DNA from: Periconia sp. R9002
Taxonomy: Eukaryota; Ascomycota; Dothideomycetes; Pleosporales; Periconiaceae
Direction of reading: 5' to 3'
DNA: 64,000 nt
Assembly: GCA_023627715.1 (NCBI GenBank)
Contig: JAMAHW010000049.1
Coordinates: 186,001 to 250,000, forward strand
Part shown: one piece after another, positions 11,588-21,621 of the stretch
How positions within the stretch are numbered: the stretch's first letter is position 1
Layout: each line of letters opens with the position of its first letter
Notes under the pieces: model-generated
The model's input: only the letters and a program-made list of their open reading frames with translations
Databases searched by the model: none
What the model was told of the DNA's origin: nothing
Position numbers and translations under genes: made by a program

Positions 11588-13172
11588 TCAAATATTCATG
11601 TCCTCAAGATCATCAAGCAGCTGATCCATGGGAATGGCAAGCCCTTCGTCATCACCGAATTCGCTCTCCTCGACCTCCATAGCATCCGCCTCCGTCTGTT
11701 CCTGCTGTGCCCTGTACAAAGCCATGCCGGCACGCATTTCTTCGTCTTCCTCCACGTCGCGCAAGAACATCTCAAAGTCGCGCTCCATCCTCTCCTGATC
11801 TTGTTTCCTGGGAAGCATCTCCGACTCTTCCTTGGCCATGCGCTTGATGCGCCAGTTGCGCTTGCTCTTGGACTTCTTGGAGCGGTTGTAGTGTTTCTTC
11901 ACTAGCACCACGTCGGGAATCTGAGAAGCGTGCTTGGACTCCTCTAGCTTGTCGAACAGTTCATTGTTAAAGTTTGTGCCGGACATGTGGTAGCCCAAAA
12001 CTGAGTCGCCAACGCTGAGGATGCCGCCGAGGTGTGTACGCGTGTAGTAAGTGCTGTCGTTTGAGCCCATATCGCTTGCACGAGCGACAGTTGCTTCGGC
12101 AAGGAAAAAGCGGCCCTTTTTGGCTCCCAAGGGCTCAATGTCTAGCACAATGAACTCACAAAGTTCCTGCACGTCAGCAAGGGGCCGGAAGGGTGTCCGC
12201 CAGTAGAGTGCCGTGTCAACATCCGCAGTTTGAAGAGTCTGGGGGTCTATCAAGTTGACGGAGGTACCGATGCGGTAGCAAAGTGTGAACGGAGAGATAT
12301 TGCCAATCTTCCGAGCAAGTGGAATCGGAAGCACGACAAGGTCGTCTTTGCACTAAATGCAATGAGTTAGTGGCAAGATTTTCAAGTCGGTTGAAAAATC
12401 AAACACTTACGATAGGCACCAGCTCGACCGAGTAGGAAAACTTGAAACTCTTAGTTGAGGTATGGATATCGTGACTAATAAGCTCCTGGCTCTTCTTCAC
12501 GTTGATGGGGACTACGGCCTTCAGGAAGTCCACAAAACCTTCAGCGTGATTTCGTTGGGCGAAGAAGAAATCGATGCCGTCGTGAACTTCCTTGATATTT
12601 ATAGTGTCCTTGTGGGCGGCGTGCTTGAGAATGGACTGCTCCAGAAACAAAAACGTTCGCTTGTGGGGGACCTTCTGACGGACCTGCACACAAGCTCGCC
12701 AGGTGTTGTGGGTATAACTCTTCGCGCAATCAGGGCATTGGTGGTAGTTTTGTGTGTACTCGACCTCGAAGCTCTGCTGCATGATTGCACCGTCTCCGAT
12801 TTCAGACTGCACTGTGATTTTAACCTTGATCCTCCTCGAGTGGGGTTCCGTCCAGATGAAGTTCGCGTCAATGATGCGCAGCTTATTCAGACCACGAAGT
12901 TTCTTGAGGCAAAGAGCGAGGAGCTCTCGAGATTCTGGCTGGGCAACGACCCAAGAATTCGGAGGGTTCAGCCATCGATCGCAGTCCCTACACATGTGTA
13001 GCGTGGCTTCGCGCTGGATAGTTCCAGTAACATCAGTCTTGAGCTTGATGCAGTCGTAGCAGAAAGCTCCCGCGGATTGAGTGCCATCAATGGGAGCGCC
13101 ACAGTCTGCGCAAAGTACTGTTGCGGCGTTTTTCACATCAGGTGTGAAATGGAGCGGGGCGTCGACCTCCAT
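11588..13172 (-). CDS. NMD3: 60S ribosomal subunit nuclear export adaptor NMD3
   Basis: NMD3 binds late pre-60S subunits and bridges them to the exportin Crm1. Exons are 13172-12411 and 12352-11588, separated by a 58-base intron (GTAAGT/TTTAG) between codons. The 508-residue protein is close to the yeast length of 518. The N-terminus has the paired Cys motifs CADC, CYDC, CRDC and CPDC (residues 21-150) that form the zinc-binding domain. The middle carries the eIF5A-like/OB-like region. The acidic C-terminus (ending DQLLDDLEDMNI) matches the leucine-rich export signal region, with a Lys/Arg-rich segment before it for nuclear import. It is divergent from ATP25, with starts 382 bases apart. Expression is expected to be constitutive and growth-linked, but no element proves this. 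Confidence 0.96.
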
Positions 13173-13554
13173 GGTAAGCGGCTTGTAGTCTTGACGATCT
13201 ATTCTTGTTGACGACGAGAGGAATAAGATTTTGGAAAATATACCCTTCCAGCACCCTCTAATATATTTGTGAAAAGGGTGGAAAGAGTGTTGTGGCGTGA
13301 GGAAAGATGAGTCGTCGAGAGCAGGATGTAAGAAATGCGACCATCTTTCTTCGCCCCGCCATTTTCGCCGCCCAAAAAATAAAAATGACCGGGGTCTGTT
13401 ATCTAATCTTCACGTGTTCAGCCCTGCAACCTGCCCAGGCGAGTCGGAGCTTCAACTCGCCGATCAAAAGTTGGAGTCGTCGCGAGAAGCGAAATCAATT
13501 GTTCCCTCTCCTCGCCATTCTTTGGGAATCAAAACTTATCACCAATCACTTCCC

Positions 13555-14754
13555 ATGTCGATACCTCGCGCTCTAGCCTCAGGCCTTGGCTACTGTCGAA
13601 CATGTAGCACCGGTGCAATCTCACGCTCTTCGTCCGCACCAAGATTATTCCGCCGCTCCATCGCATCTTCCGTTCGACAGAGAACACAGGCCAACGATCC
13701 AGTGGCCGACTATGACCCAAAACTTGAATTCTCGAACATTACCGACGATGCTTCCGATGTCACCTCAAGCACGACTTTGACCTCCACCTCCGTTGAAGCC
13801 ACTTCTGAAGCAGCACCAACACCATCGTCTTCGCCCTTGCCATGGTACCTTCAAAACCGCCCTGCCCCTGTCCCACAACAAGCCGCCCTGATACCCGACC
13901 TTCCCCCCAACCCTCCTCCGCTCCTGGAGACAATCCTCGATTACGTCGCCAACACCGCGGGTATGGACGACCTCCAGCTTCTCGACCTCCGCCACCTTGA
14001 CCCGCCGCCCGCACTCGGCCCAAAACTTATTATGCTCCTCTGCACTGCACGGTCCGAGAAACATCTACACGTATCCGCAGACCGAATGTGCCGATGGTTA
14101 CGGCGCGAGCACTCATTGCGCGCTAATGCGGCGGGGCTGCTAGGTCGGAACGAGCTCAAGATCAAATTGCGGCGCAAAGCCAAGCGCATGAAGATGATGG
14201 CGAACGTCGGCGCCACAGAACCAGAAGGTAACATTGACGATGGGATTCGCACCGGATGGATCTGCTGCACAATCGGTAAGATTGAAGCGCATCCGCTGGA
14301 TACAGAGATGCCGGGGGCAAACGTAGACAATTTTGTGGGATTCAGAGATGTCAAGCCCGGCGTGAACGTCGTGATACAAATGTTCACGGAAGAAAAACGA
14401 GACGAGATCGATCTTGAAACTCTTTGGGGCGGCGTCGTCAAAACGGGACATCGGAAAGACAGAGTGGCGGACGAAATGCTGCATGAGGTCGAGGAAGTGG
14501 TCGACGAGGCTGAAGCCGAATATGAATCTCCACCGCACCGAAACAGAGAACCAGATGAGTACGAGCAGAAGCTTTTTGGAAAAACACCAACACCGACACA
14601 AAATTCTTCAAGCCCGTCTATATCTAATCCAACGTCTCCTCCCACACCTACCACCCCGCAATTCAAGAAAACTCGCCCCTCGACTGGTGACGCATTCCCA
14701 GACGTTATGACTTTTCAGAAACGTAGAATACATAGCCTTGGGTTGCGCGTGTGA
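13555..14754 (+). CDS. ATP25: mitochondrial ATP25-like protein with RsfS domain
   Basis: This 399-residue protein begins with an Arg/Ser-rich mitochondrial presequence. Residues about 120-205 match the N-terminal half of Atp25, a ribosome-silencing-factor (RsfS/Iojap) domain: DLQLLDLRHLDPPPALG, TARSEKHLHVSADRMCRW, LLGRNELKIKLRRKAKR and the DDGIRTGWICC block. In yeast Atp25 this half associates with the mitoribosome, while a separate C-terminal half stabilises the ATP9 mRNA. Here, after GGVVKTG, only about 110 low-complexity, Pro/Ser/Thr-rich residues remain before the stop, so the C-terminal mRNA-stabilising half appears absent. The start at 13555 was preferred over in-frame upstream starts because the leader then becomes mitochondrial. 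No intron is seen. Confidence 0.88.
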   Translation: MSIPRALASGLGYCRTCSTGAISRSSSAPRLFRRSIASSVRQRTQANDPVADYDPKLEFSNITDDASDVTSSTTLTSTSVEATSEAAPTPSSSPLPWYLQNRPAPVPQQAALIPDLPPNPPPLLETILDYVANTAGMDDLQLLDLRHLDPPPALGPKLIMLLCTARSEKHLHVSADRMCRWLRREHSLRANAAGLLGRNELKIKLRRKAKRMKMMANVGATEPEGNIDDGIRTGWICCTIGKIEAHPLDTEMPGANVDNFVGFRDVKPGVNVVIQMFTEEKRDEIDLETLWGGVVKTGHRKDRVADEMLHEVEEVVDEAEAEYESPPHRNREPDEYEQKLFGKTPTPTQNSSSPSISNPTSPPTPTTPQFKKTRPSTGDAFPDVMTFQKRRIHSLGLRV

Positions 14755-15467
14755 GTACCAATTCTACCTAAAAAAAGATCCATGTTGTACAATTACCGTG
14801 TATAAACAAACAGCCATATGTAGTATATTTATAATTATTTCCATGCCAAAATCAACAATCAGTTATCAGCATTGAATTCACTTGGACATACACAAAATTT
14901 TAACCCCCAATAGGTGGAAAAGGGAGAGCAAAGACCTCGTGTTTACGGGATGCAAAGCATGATACATTTGTAACAACCGCGTGTAGCTCTGACAATACAG
15001 ACTCCGTTGGTGTCAACTCATTAGCAAATTCGCAAAAGAATTTTATCCGTTGTATGACAATGAGACAGTGAACCCACATTTGAAGATTCGATCAAGTGAT
15101 GGGAAAGCTGCAGACTTCAAATGACCATTTCGAAGATTGTGTAATGGAAATGTGGGCGTGTTGCATCTGTCCTATCCTTGACAAAATGTCTTCCCTAACC
15201 TTACCCATTAACAAGATATCACACCTTACTTCTCCAAACATCAAGTTAACGAACATGTAATGCAGGTTGTGTCGTTTTCGGCATCTGACGAGGTAGTCCC
15301 CGATTAGCCACTAGCGCATGCTTTGGCCCTACCCTGGTCCCTCGCAACCAGTGCCAAGCTCAAGTGTAAACAAATAAACTCAACCACCAAGCTGTATCGC
15401 AACCACACCAAACCCAACTCTCAGCAACCATCACCAAATACGCATACGCAAAAAAAAAACTCCAATA
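14755..15467. other. intergenic: ATP25 3' flank and NUF2 promoter
   Basis: The stretch is AT-rich just after ATP25, including a TATATTTATAATTATT run near 14823, consistent with a 3' UTR. Nothing coding is evident. The last 100 bases form the NUF2 5' leader and end in a poly-A run just before its start. Confidence 0.5.
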
Positions 15468-17065
15468 ATGTCGTACAATCCACGAATGAGCACCGCTCGT
15501 GCTCCATCCCATCAACAACGCGCCCCAGTCGTCAACGAGGCCGATGCATTCATGACCTTGGTATGTAAAACGTCTCTGAGCTTCAAAATACTGTTCCTGC
15601 GAGGTTAACATGCACAACAGCCCGACTCGGAAATTGCAGGATGTATCAGCGATATTGGCGGCAACATTGGCATCAATTTCACCGTCGCAGACTTACAGAA
15701 ACCGAACCCGCAAATTATACAAAAAGTATTCGAATGGCTCGCCGAGCTGTTGATGAACACCACGCGCGATGTGGTTGCGCCAGCTATGAGGGCCGCGGCT
15801 GAAGATATCTGCGGCGGGGATGTGGATAGGATCTTTACGAGCGACACACGAGATCTCGTTGGTTTTTTCGTCGTCATGAGGAAACTCTTGCGCGAGGTAG
15901 TAGGTTCCGTTTCGTCTTGCGTGTTATTATATTCATACAGAATCAAGTGATAAGAGAAAGGTTTCTGACAATCATATAGTGCGGAATCCACGATTTCACG
16001 TTCCAGGATTTGTACAAGCCGACCTATCCGCGCCTCGTCAAGATTTTTTCATACATGATCAACTTCATTCGATTCCGCGAATCGCAGACCGCAGTCATCG
16101 ACGAGCACTTCAACAAGAGTCAGCGCACGAAGCTCCGCATTGAGGAACTCTACGACGAAAAGCAGGCAAAGGAGATGCAGCTGGCCGATCTCGAGCGCAA
16201 CCGCATGGCAACCAAGCGACTCATGGAAGAGAAGGAGCGGCGCAACGCCGAGCTCAAAAACCAACTACTAGAGTTCAAGAGGCGTCAAGAAGCCGTGCAA
16301 GAGAAGCTCGAGCGAGCCAAAAACGAGCAAAACCGCCTCAAAGCACTCCTCCAAGCCAAAGCCGAAAACAAAGAAAACGTACAGCGCGAAGTCATCAAAC
16401 TCAAACCCTACACACAGCAAAGCCCCACCGCGCTCGAAGACTCCCTCCGCGACCTCAACGACCGCCTCGCGAGCGACAAAACTCAAATCGACTCGCTGGA
16501 CCGCCGCGCCCGCGCCCTCCAAACCTCCACAGACTCATTCACCGTCGTCGCCTCAGACGTAACATCTTGCACGCGGCTCCTTAGCGACGTACAAACGGAC
16601 CTCGCCAAGGAAGAGGAAGAATCGACAAAGGCCTCGCGCCACCGCGACGCTCTCGCCGACCGCAGTAACAATGTGCGCGACGTCGAGCGCCAGGAGCGCC
16701 TCCTGCAAAAGCAACTCAGCAATGTCAACGCGAGAACAGACAAGCTGAGAATGAAGGCGGATGAGGAAGCGGAGCGCGCCCGCACCCGCATGGAAGAGCT
16801 GCGCGCTACGCACGCGAAGTTGGCCGAGGAGCGTGGCGAGAAGGGCAGAGACATGGAGAGGCGGAGGGTCAGGATCGAACAGACAGAGAAGAAGGTATGT
16901 ATTCTCTTGCCCTTATTGAGTGATGTCGTTGCTAATGACGATTCTTTTTAGATGGCCGAACTCAAGGATAGCATCGAGAACGAGATTCACGCTGCACACG
17001 ACGAGTACATCAAGATGGAAAGCCATATCAAGCTGTACATTACGGAGATGGAGCAGAGTATCTAG
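15468..17065 (+). CDS. NUF2: kinetochore protein NUF2 (NDC80 complex)
   Basis: NUF2 pairs with Ndc80 in the four-protein complex that couples kinetochores to spindle microtubules. Four exons are 15468-15560, 15621-15896, 15980-16894 and 16952-17065, all junctions falling between codons. The product has 465 residues, the normal length for the family (yeast 451, human 464). Residues 25-150 form the calponin-homology-like head ([20 protein letters not shown], then [19 protein letters not shown]). From about residue 170 to the end the protein is heptad-rich, Glu/Lys/Arg coiled coil that would pair with Ndc80 and then Spc24/Spc25. The last exon encodes only 37 residues. Start chosen because it is the first ATG that leads into the head domain. 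Confidence 0.95.
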
Positions 17066-18021
17066 ACAGGTGGACTTGCTTGGTGGTGGTGGTACTGTTG
17101 TTGTGTGCGGGGACCTGAGATGGAGAGCTGAATACCTCTTACGATTTCAATACCCATCAACTTTATTTTAAAAGAGATTTCCCTGATTGTTGACCCCTCT
17201 CCCCCTTTTTTTGAGTGGTCGATGTAAGACTGTTGCTGTGTGTGTTTCTTTTGGTTCTGGTTTGTCTTGCTTGATATCAATGTGACGCGTCCAATACCAC
17301 ACATTCATCCAACATATGAATTGAAACAAATCTTCTTCATCCCATTCCCCTTCCCTTCCCCACGTCTTCCAAACATACGTCATCCGTGGCTCAGAGTTCT
17401 TGCCCTGACTCCAACACTCTTTCATACCTGTATGTTTCTTGCTAACTTCTCCAGGTGTCCATGAACTCAGGTACAGAGTGTGGCATGGTGTATTGAGACA
17501 TTCATCACTCATGGTATTACCCCTGGTTAAGTTAAGCTGACTTGATACCCACGATATAGGTGTTTTTGTGTTCACTGTTCACTTTGATTCCGAGACATCG
17601 TACACTACATGAATGTGTACTACGAAATCCAGTGACCAGGTTAGAACGGGGAAGGCAGGTTAAAGAATCGGCTCATGTATTTTCGTTCTCGCATCACAGT
17701 TACGATGATGAGGGGGGAGGGATGGATAAAGAAATGGAACTGCATGATTGATAGTTAAAAAGATGAAGATGGGAGAATATATCTGAGAACGCCGCCGAAT
17801 GCATGCCGTCCGCCTTCTTTCTAGCGCCGCCGTTTTGTTGGTATGGTTCTCTGCGTGTTGCTCAAAACACTGCATACTGCTTTCTCTCCTGTGCCCGTTC
17901 GTGCCGGGTCCATGCCCAGAGTGTAAGATAAGGTAGGAAAGAGAGGACTCCTTCTGCCTGTAGGCGTTTCCAGACATTTCAAACCACGCACAAATCCAGA
18001 TAATCAATGGCAGGGATGTTA
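17066..18021. other. convergent intergenic region between NUF2 and FIP1
   Basis: Both flanking genes end here, so the stretch should hold two 3' UTRs and their poly(A) sites. Small ORFs on both strands show no domain or codon signal. Confidence 0.5.
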
Positions 18022-19801
18022 CTACCATCCTCTTCCCCTGCCACCTCTCCGCGCACCGCCACCACCACGGCCGGCAGGGCCTTGTGGGTATTGCTGCTGT
18101 TCAGCACCAGGAAAGCCCGCGCCGCCCATCATCTGAGCGAATGTATTGAAATCCATGCTGCCTGGATCCATGCCTTGGCTCATCATCTGCTGCACCATTT
18201 GCTGCATCATGTCTTCATTCATGCCGGGCATGCCGGGCATGCCTGCTCCGCCGCCAGCGCCACCACCTGAAGGACCGGTAGGTGCGTTAGGGGGTACGCC
18301 ATTACCTCCTGCACCAGAAGGACCCGTTGGGGGATTTCCTCCCGCCCCACTTACGTTACCTCCGCCCCCTCCACCGCCGGGCATCATCCGTGGATCGAAG
18401 AAGCTCTGCAGTTGCGCTGTTTCAGCTTTTTGTTGCGTGAGCGTGTTGGCCATGGCAGACTGGCGCTGGCGGTACATTTCCCAGGTAAATTCATCGAATC
18501 CGTAGTTGAAATAGTCAGATTGGTCTGCTCCGGGGAGGCGCCAGGGCTTAGTGTGCTCAGCGAGGTCGGCATCCATGTCGACAGAGAGGATGGGCTTGTC
18601 GAGGGGCGGATAGACGGGGTTTGCGTCGACGTTTATGGTGGACGATTTTATAGCGGGGAAGGCGGTGCCAGGTTGGCCTTGGTGTGAGGGGGCGGTGGGT
18701 TTGACGCCTGTGCCTGCTCCTATTCCTGGGGTAGCGCCCGAGGCGGGTATTGGAGTGGTTCCTGGCTGGTGTTGTTGGGATTGCGGTGGGGCTTCAATTT
18801 TTATGGCTTTGGATTCGGAGGGGGTGCTGTGTTGTTGCTGGGAGATGCTTGATTTGGGAGCATCGGGCGGTCGATCTATAATGATTTCTAAATCATCCTG
18901 GAGAAATTCGTTAGTATTTCTTTATCACGTCGGTAGTCCACTGAATTGGGTGAAGGGCATACCGAATCGTCGCTATCATCCGTTTCCTCGCCCGACTCGA
19001 GGCCTTCATCCATGGGCTCGTCGCCCTCGCTCGCGTCGCCATCTTGTAGTGGCTCAGTCTTGGGCTGGGTAGATTCTCCTACTGCAGGTGCGGTGCTCGC
19101 CGAAGGACCGTAAAGATCATCATCTTCCTCTTCCATAGCGGTGGTGTCGAACTGGTGTTCTTCTTGCTGTTCGGGGTGTTCGTGCAGCCAAAAGCGCGGG
19201 GGTTGGCCTTTTTTGAAGTCCCAGGGAATGAGCTGGTAGCCGGCGAGCTCAAGTTGTGACTTTATGAAACGGGCACGGGAGATGACGTTGCGATGCTTGT
19301 CGCGTTCGACGTCGTGGGCGGCGAACTTGAAGACGTAGACGAGCTTGCCGCGTTTGAGGCCAAAACGCACCGTAGGTTGACCTCTGCAGGGTGGTAATGA
19401 CAAAGGAAAGGTTAGCCAATGCAAATTCACTTAATCCCTCTTGTTCAATCCCGGCATCTCCTGGTTGTATTGTGTGGGCCAACAGTGAATGCGACGCGAT
19501 ACAAAGCGATAGCTCCAGATGCTAATGCGGCGCACAGACCCTCTTGGCAGCCAGGAACAGACCCAACTACAGCTATGATACAGTGATACAAAAACATCGC
19601 TGCACGCAAATCCGAACCTCCCCAGGGAAAAAAGAAACTCACTTACCCGTCCACACGCTCCAACCGACACAGCGGAAGATCAACCGACTCATTCCTTGCC
19701 AGCTTCTCCTTGATCGCCTCCACTTCCCACTCGCGACGCGCCGTCACCTCGCTGGAGCTGTAGTTGAAGCTACTGCTATCGGCCCCATAGCCACCACTCA
19801 T
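18022..19801 (-). CDS. FIP1: pre-mRNA 3'-end processing factor FIP1, with unusual N-terminal extension
   Basis: Fip1 tethers poly(A) polymerase to the cleavage/polyadenylation factor. The core model starts at 19136 ([10 protein letters not shown]), with exons 19136-18963 and 18897-18022, giving 349 residues, near yeast Fip1 at 327. It shows the acidic N-terminus, SDDLEIII, the signature [18 protein letters not shown] followed by DEFTW, and a Gly/Pro/Met-rich tail ending in RGG repeats. The same frame remains open upstream without a stop, and a good intron (GTAAGT at 19646, CAG at 19386-19384) joins it to an exon starting at ATG 19801. The long model has 483 residues. The extra 134 are not low-complexity and include [14 protein letters not shown] and GYQLIPWDF, which I do not recognise. 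It lies head to head with NUP49, 159 bases away. Confidence 0.88.
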
Positions 19802-19960
19802 TTCCGCTGCAGCGCCCCGGTTCGCCTCTGCCAGAGCAGAACATACAATTCTACCGCGTAGAATCAAGGCCGGATACACAGAAGCGGAGACAATTTGGGC
19901 TGGGGTGTTAGTCCAAAACAATCAGGTTAAGGCGTGGAATAGGTCAAGGTAAAAACGACA

Positions 19961-21621
19961 ATGGCGGGCTTAGGACGGTCCAACTCGTTGAGCATCAACA
20001 CCAGCGGCACCAGTCTTTTGTAAGTCGAATTCCCCATTTATAGATGCCTGGATGGTTGCGTGGATATGTACACACCCTACTGCATTAGCACCACCCCAAG
20101 GTTGCATCTCATCTCCCTCGCTCGCTCGAAATATCCCAAAAAACTGCGCCATCTGTCTCTTCCATGGGGCCGACTCTTACTACCATATGCCCATCTCGCA
20201 GCCTTGCCCTGACATATCCTGCCACATTCGCTGGGCAATGCCGATGCCTATGCCTGCTAACGTACCTGCAGCGGAAATAATGCCAGTCAGGGCCAGCAGA
20301 GTGCGAGCCTTTTTGGCTCGACGTCACAGCCACCCCCGTCACAGTCGCTTTTTGGGGCTCAGAATAACACCTCCCAACCCCAGTCTACTGGTCTATTTTC
20401 CAACCTGAATAAGCCCGCCGCCACACCTGCTCCGGCTACGGGCGGAGGGCTCTTCGGGTCCTCCGCCGCTCAGACCCAGTCGCAGCCCCAACAGAGCGGG
20501 AGTCTGTTTGGTGGTGCTTTGGGAGCAGGCTCAAATACTCAGACACAGAGCCAACCTTCCCAATCGGGTGGACTATTCGGTGGTAGTCAGGCTCAGAAGC
20601 CATCGCTTTTGTAAGTAAGGGAACACACTAGGTGCAGTCCCACAGAAACTAACCATATTGATCGTCTTTGTGTAGCGGCAACGCCACCTCAGGAACGCAA
20701 CAACAAAACAACACTTCGTTGTTCGGAAACACTAGCACGCAGCAGAATCAGACATCCGCCCCGTCTCTCTTCGGCTCGAATCAGCAAAATCAGCCCCAAC
20801 AGCAGCAACAGAGCAACACCATGTTTCCCAACCTCCAGTCCCAAAACAAGCCCCTCGGAGGCCTAGGCGCACCCGGACTCTCTATGTCCACGGCCCCGGC
20901 CGTGCAAATCCAGGCTGCTGATTCAATCAAGGGGACCACCCGGTTCAATGACCTCAGCCCAGAGTTTCAGCAGCAGATTATCCAAATCGACGAGCAAATC
21001 CAAAAGCGCATCAATCACGCTCATTCCACGCGCGGCACTTTACCTCAGCACATCGAGCAAGTGGCTTCGATCGCTCCTGACGTTGAACTCGTCGAAAAGC
21101 TACTCTCTACCGTCGAGCTAGGTCTCGATAACGATTCCGCCAATATCGCCCACATCAAAGCGCAAGTCAAGAAGGATGCCGATGACGCGACTCTCAGCTT
21201 CCGTGCTATCGAGAACCAAGCGCTACCACCACAGTTCCGCTACGGAAATGCATCCAACTTGACCACGTCAACAGCCAAACCCAAATCAGGCACTTCGCTT
21301 GACGACGATGATCCCACCAAGCCTGTGGACCTCCTCAGCTACTTCGACCGTCGCACCGACAACCTCGCGTCTACTCTCGACCTCTATCAACGCCAGATCC
21401 GCGAGATCGAGACTCACCTGCGAACTATGGAAGCGGGCACCCTGGAAAAAGCACAGCAGTTGACGGGGAGTAGGAGTAGCTCACACGACCAGCGCAAACA
21501 GCTGGTAGATGCTCTCAAGGGCATCGAAGGAGCCATCCTGCAATCTGCGAGCAAGGTTGGCCAGGTGCGGGATGCTGTGAATAGACAGATCATGGGCGAT
21601 GTTGGCGCTGGCCTGTTGTAG
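19961..21621 (+). CDS. NUP49: FG nucleoporin NUP49 (Nup58/Nup45 family)
   Basis: This nucleoporin belongs to the central channel Nsp1-Nup57-Nup49 complex. Exons are 19961-20019, 20272-20610 and 20676-21621, giving 447 residues. The N-terminal 165 residues are Gln/Ser/Asn-rich with SLFG and GLFG repeats that bind transport receptors. From about residue 205 (FNDLSPEFQQQIIQID) to the end the protein is a predicted coiled coil that assembles with Nup57 and Nsp1. Intron 1 is long (252 bases) with a TGCTAAC branch point just upstream of its acceptor. Both introns interrupt an SLF-G codon in the same phase after CTTTT, so the 339-base middle exon is an in-frame cassette. The first exon encodes only 19 residues. 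Confidence 0.93.

Noticed and set aside
11315..11905. 196-codon plus-strand ORF with hydrophobic segments
   Set aside because: More than half of it is antisense to NMD3, whose frame is well supported.
13941..14666. 241-codon minus-strand ORF
   Set aside because: It is antisense to ATP25 and Ser/Val-rich; the plus-strand frame carries the recognised domain.
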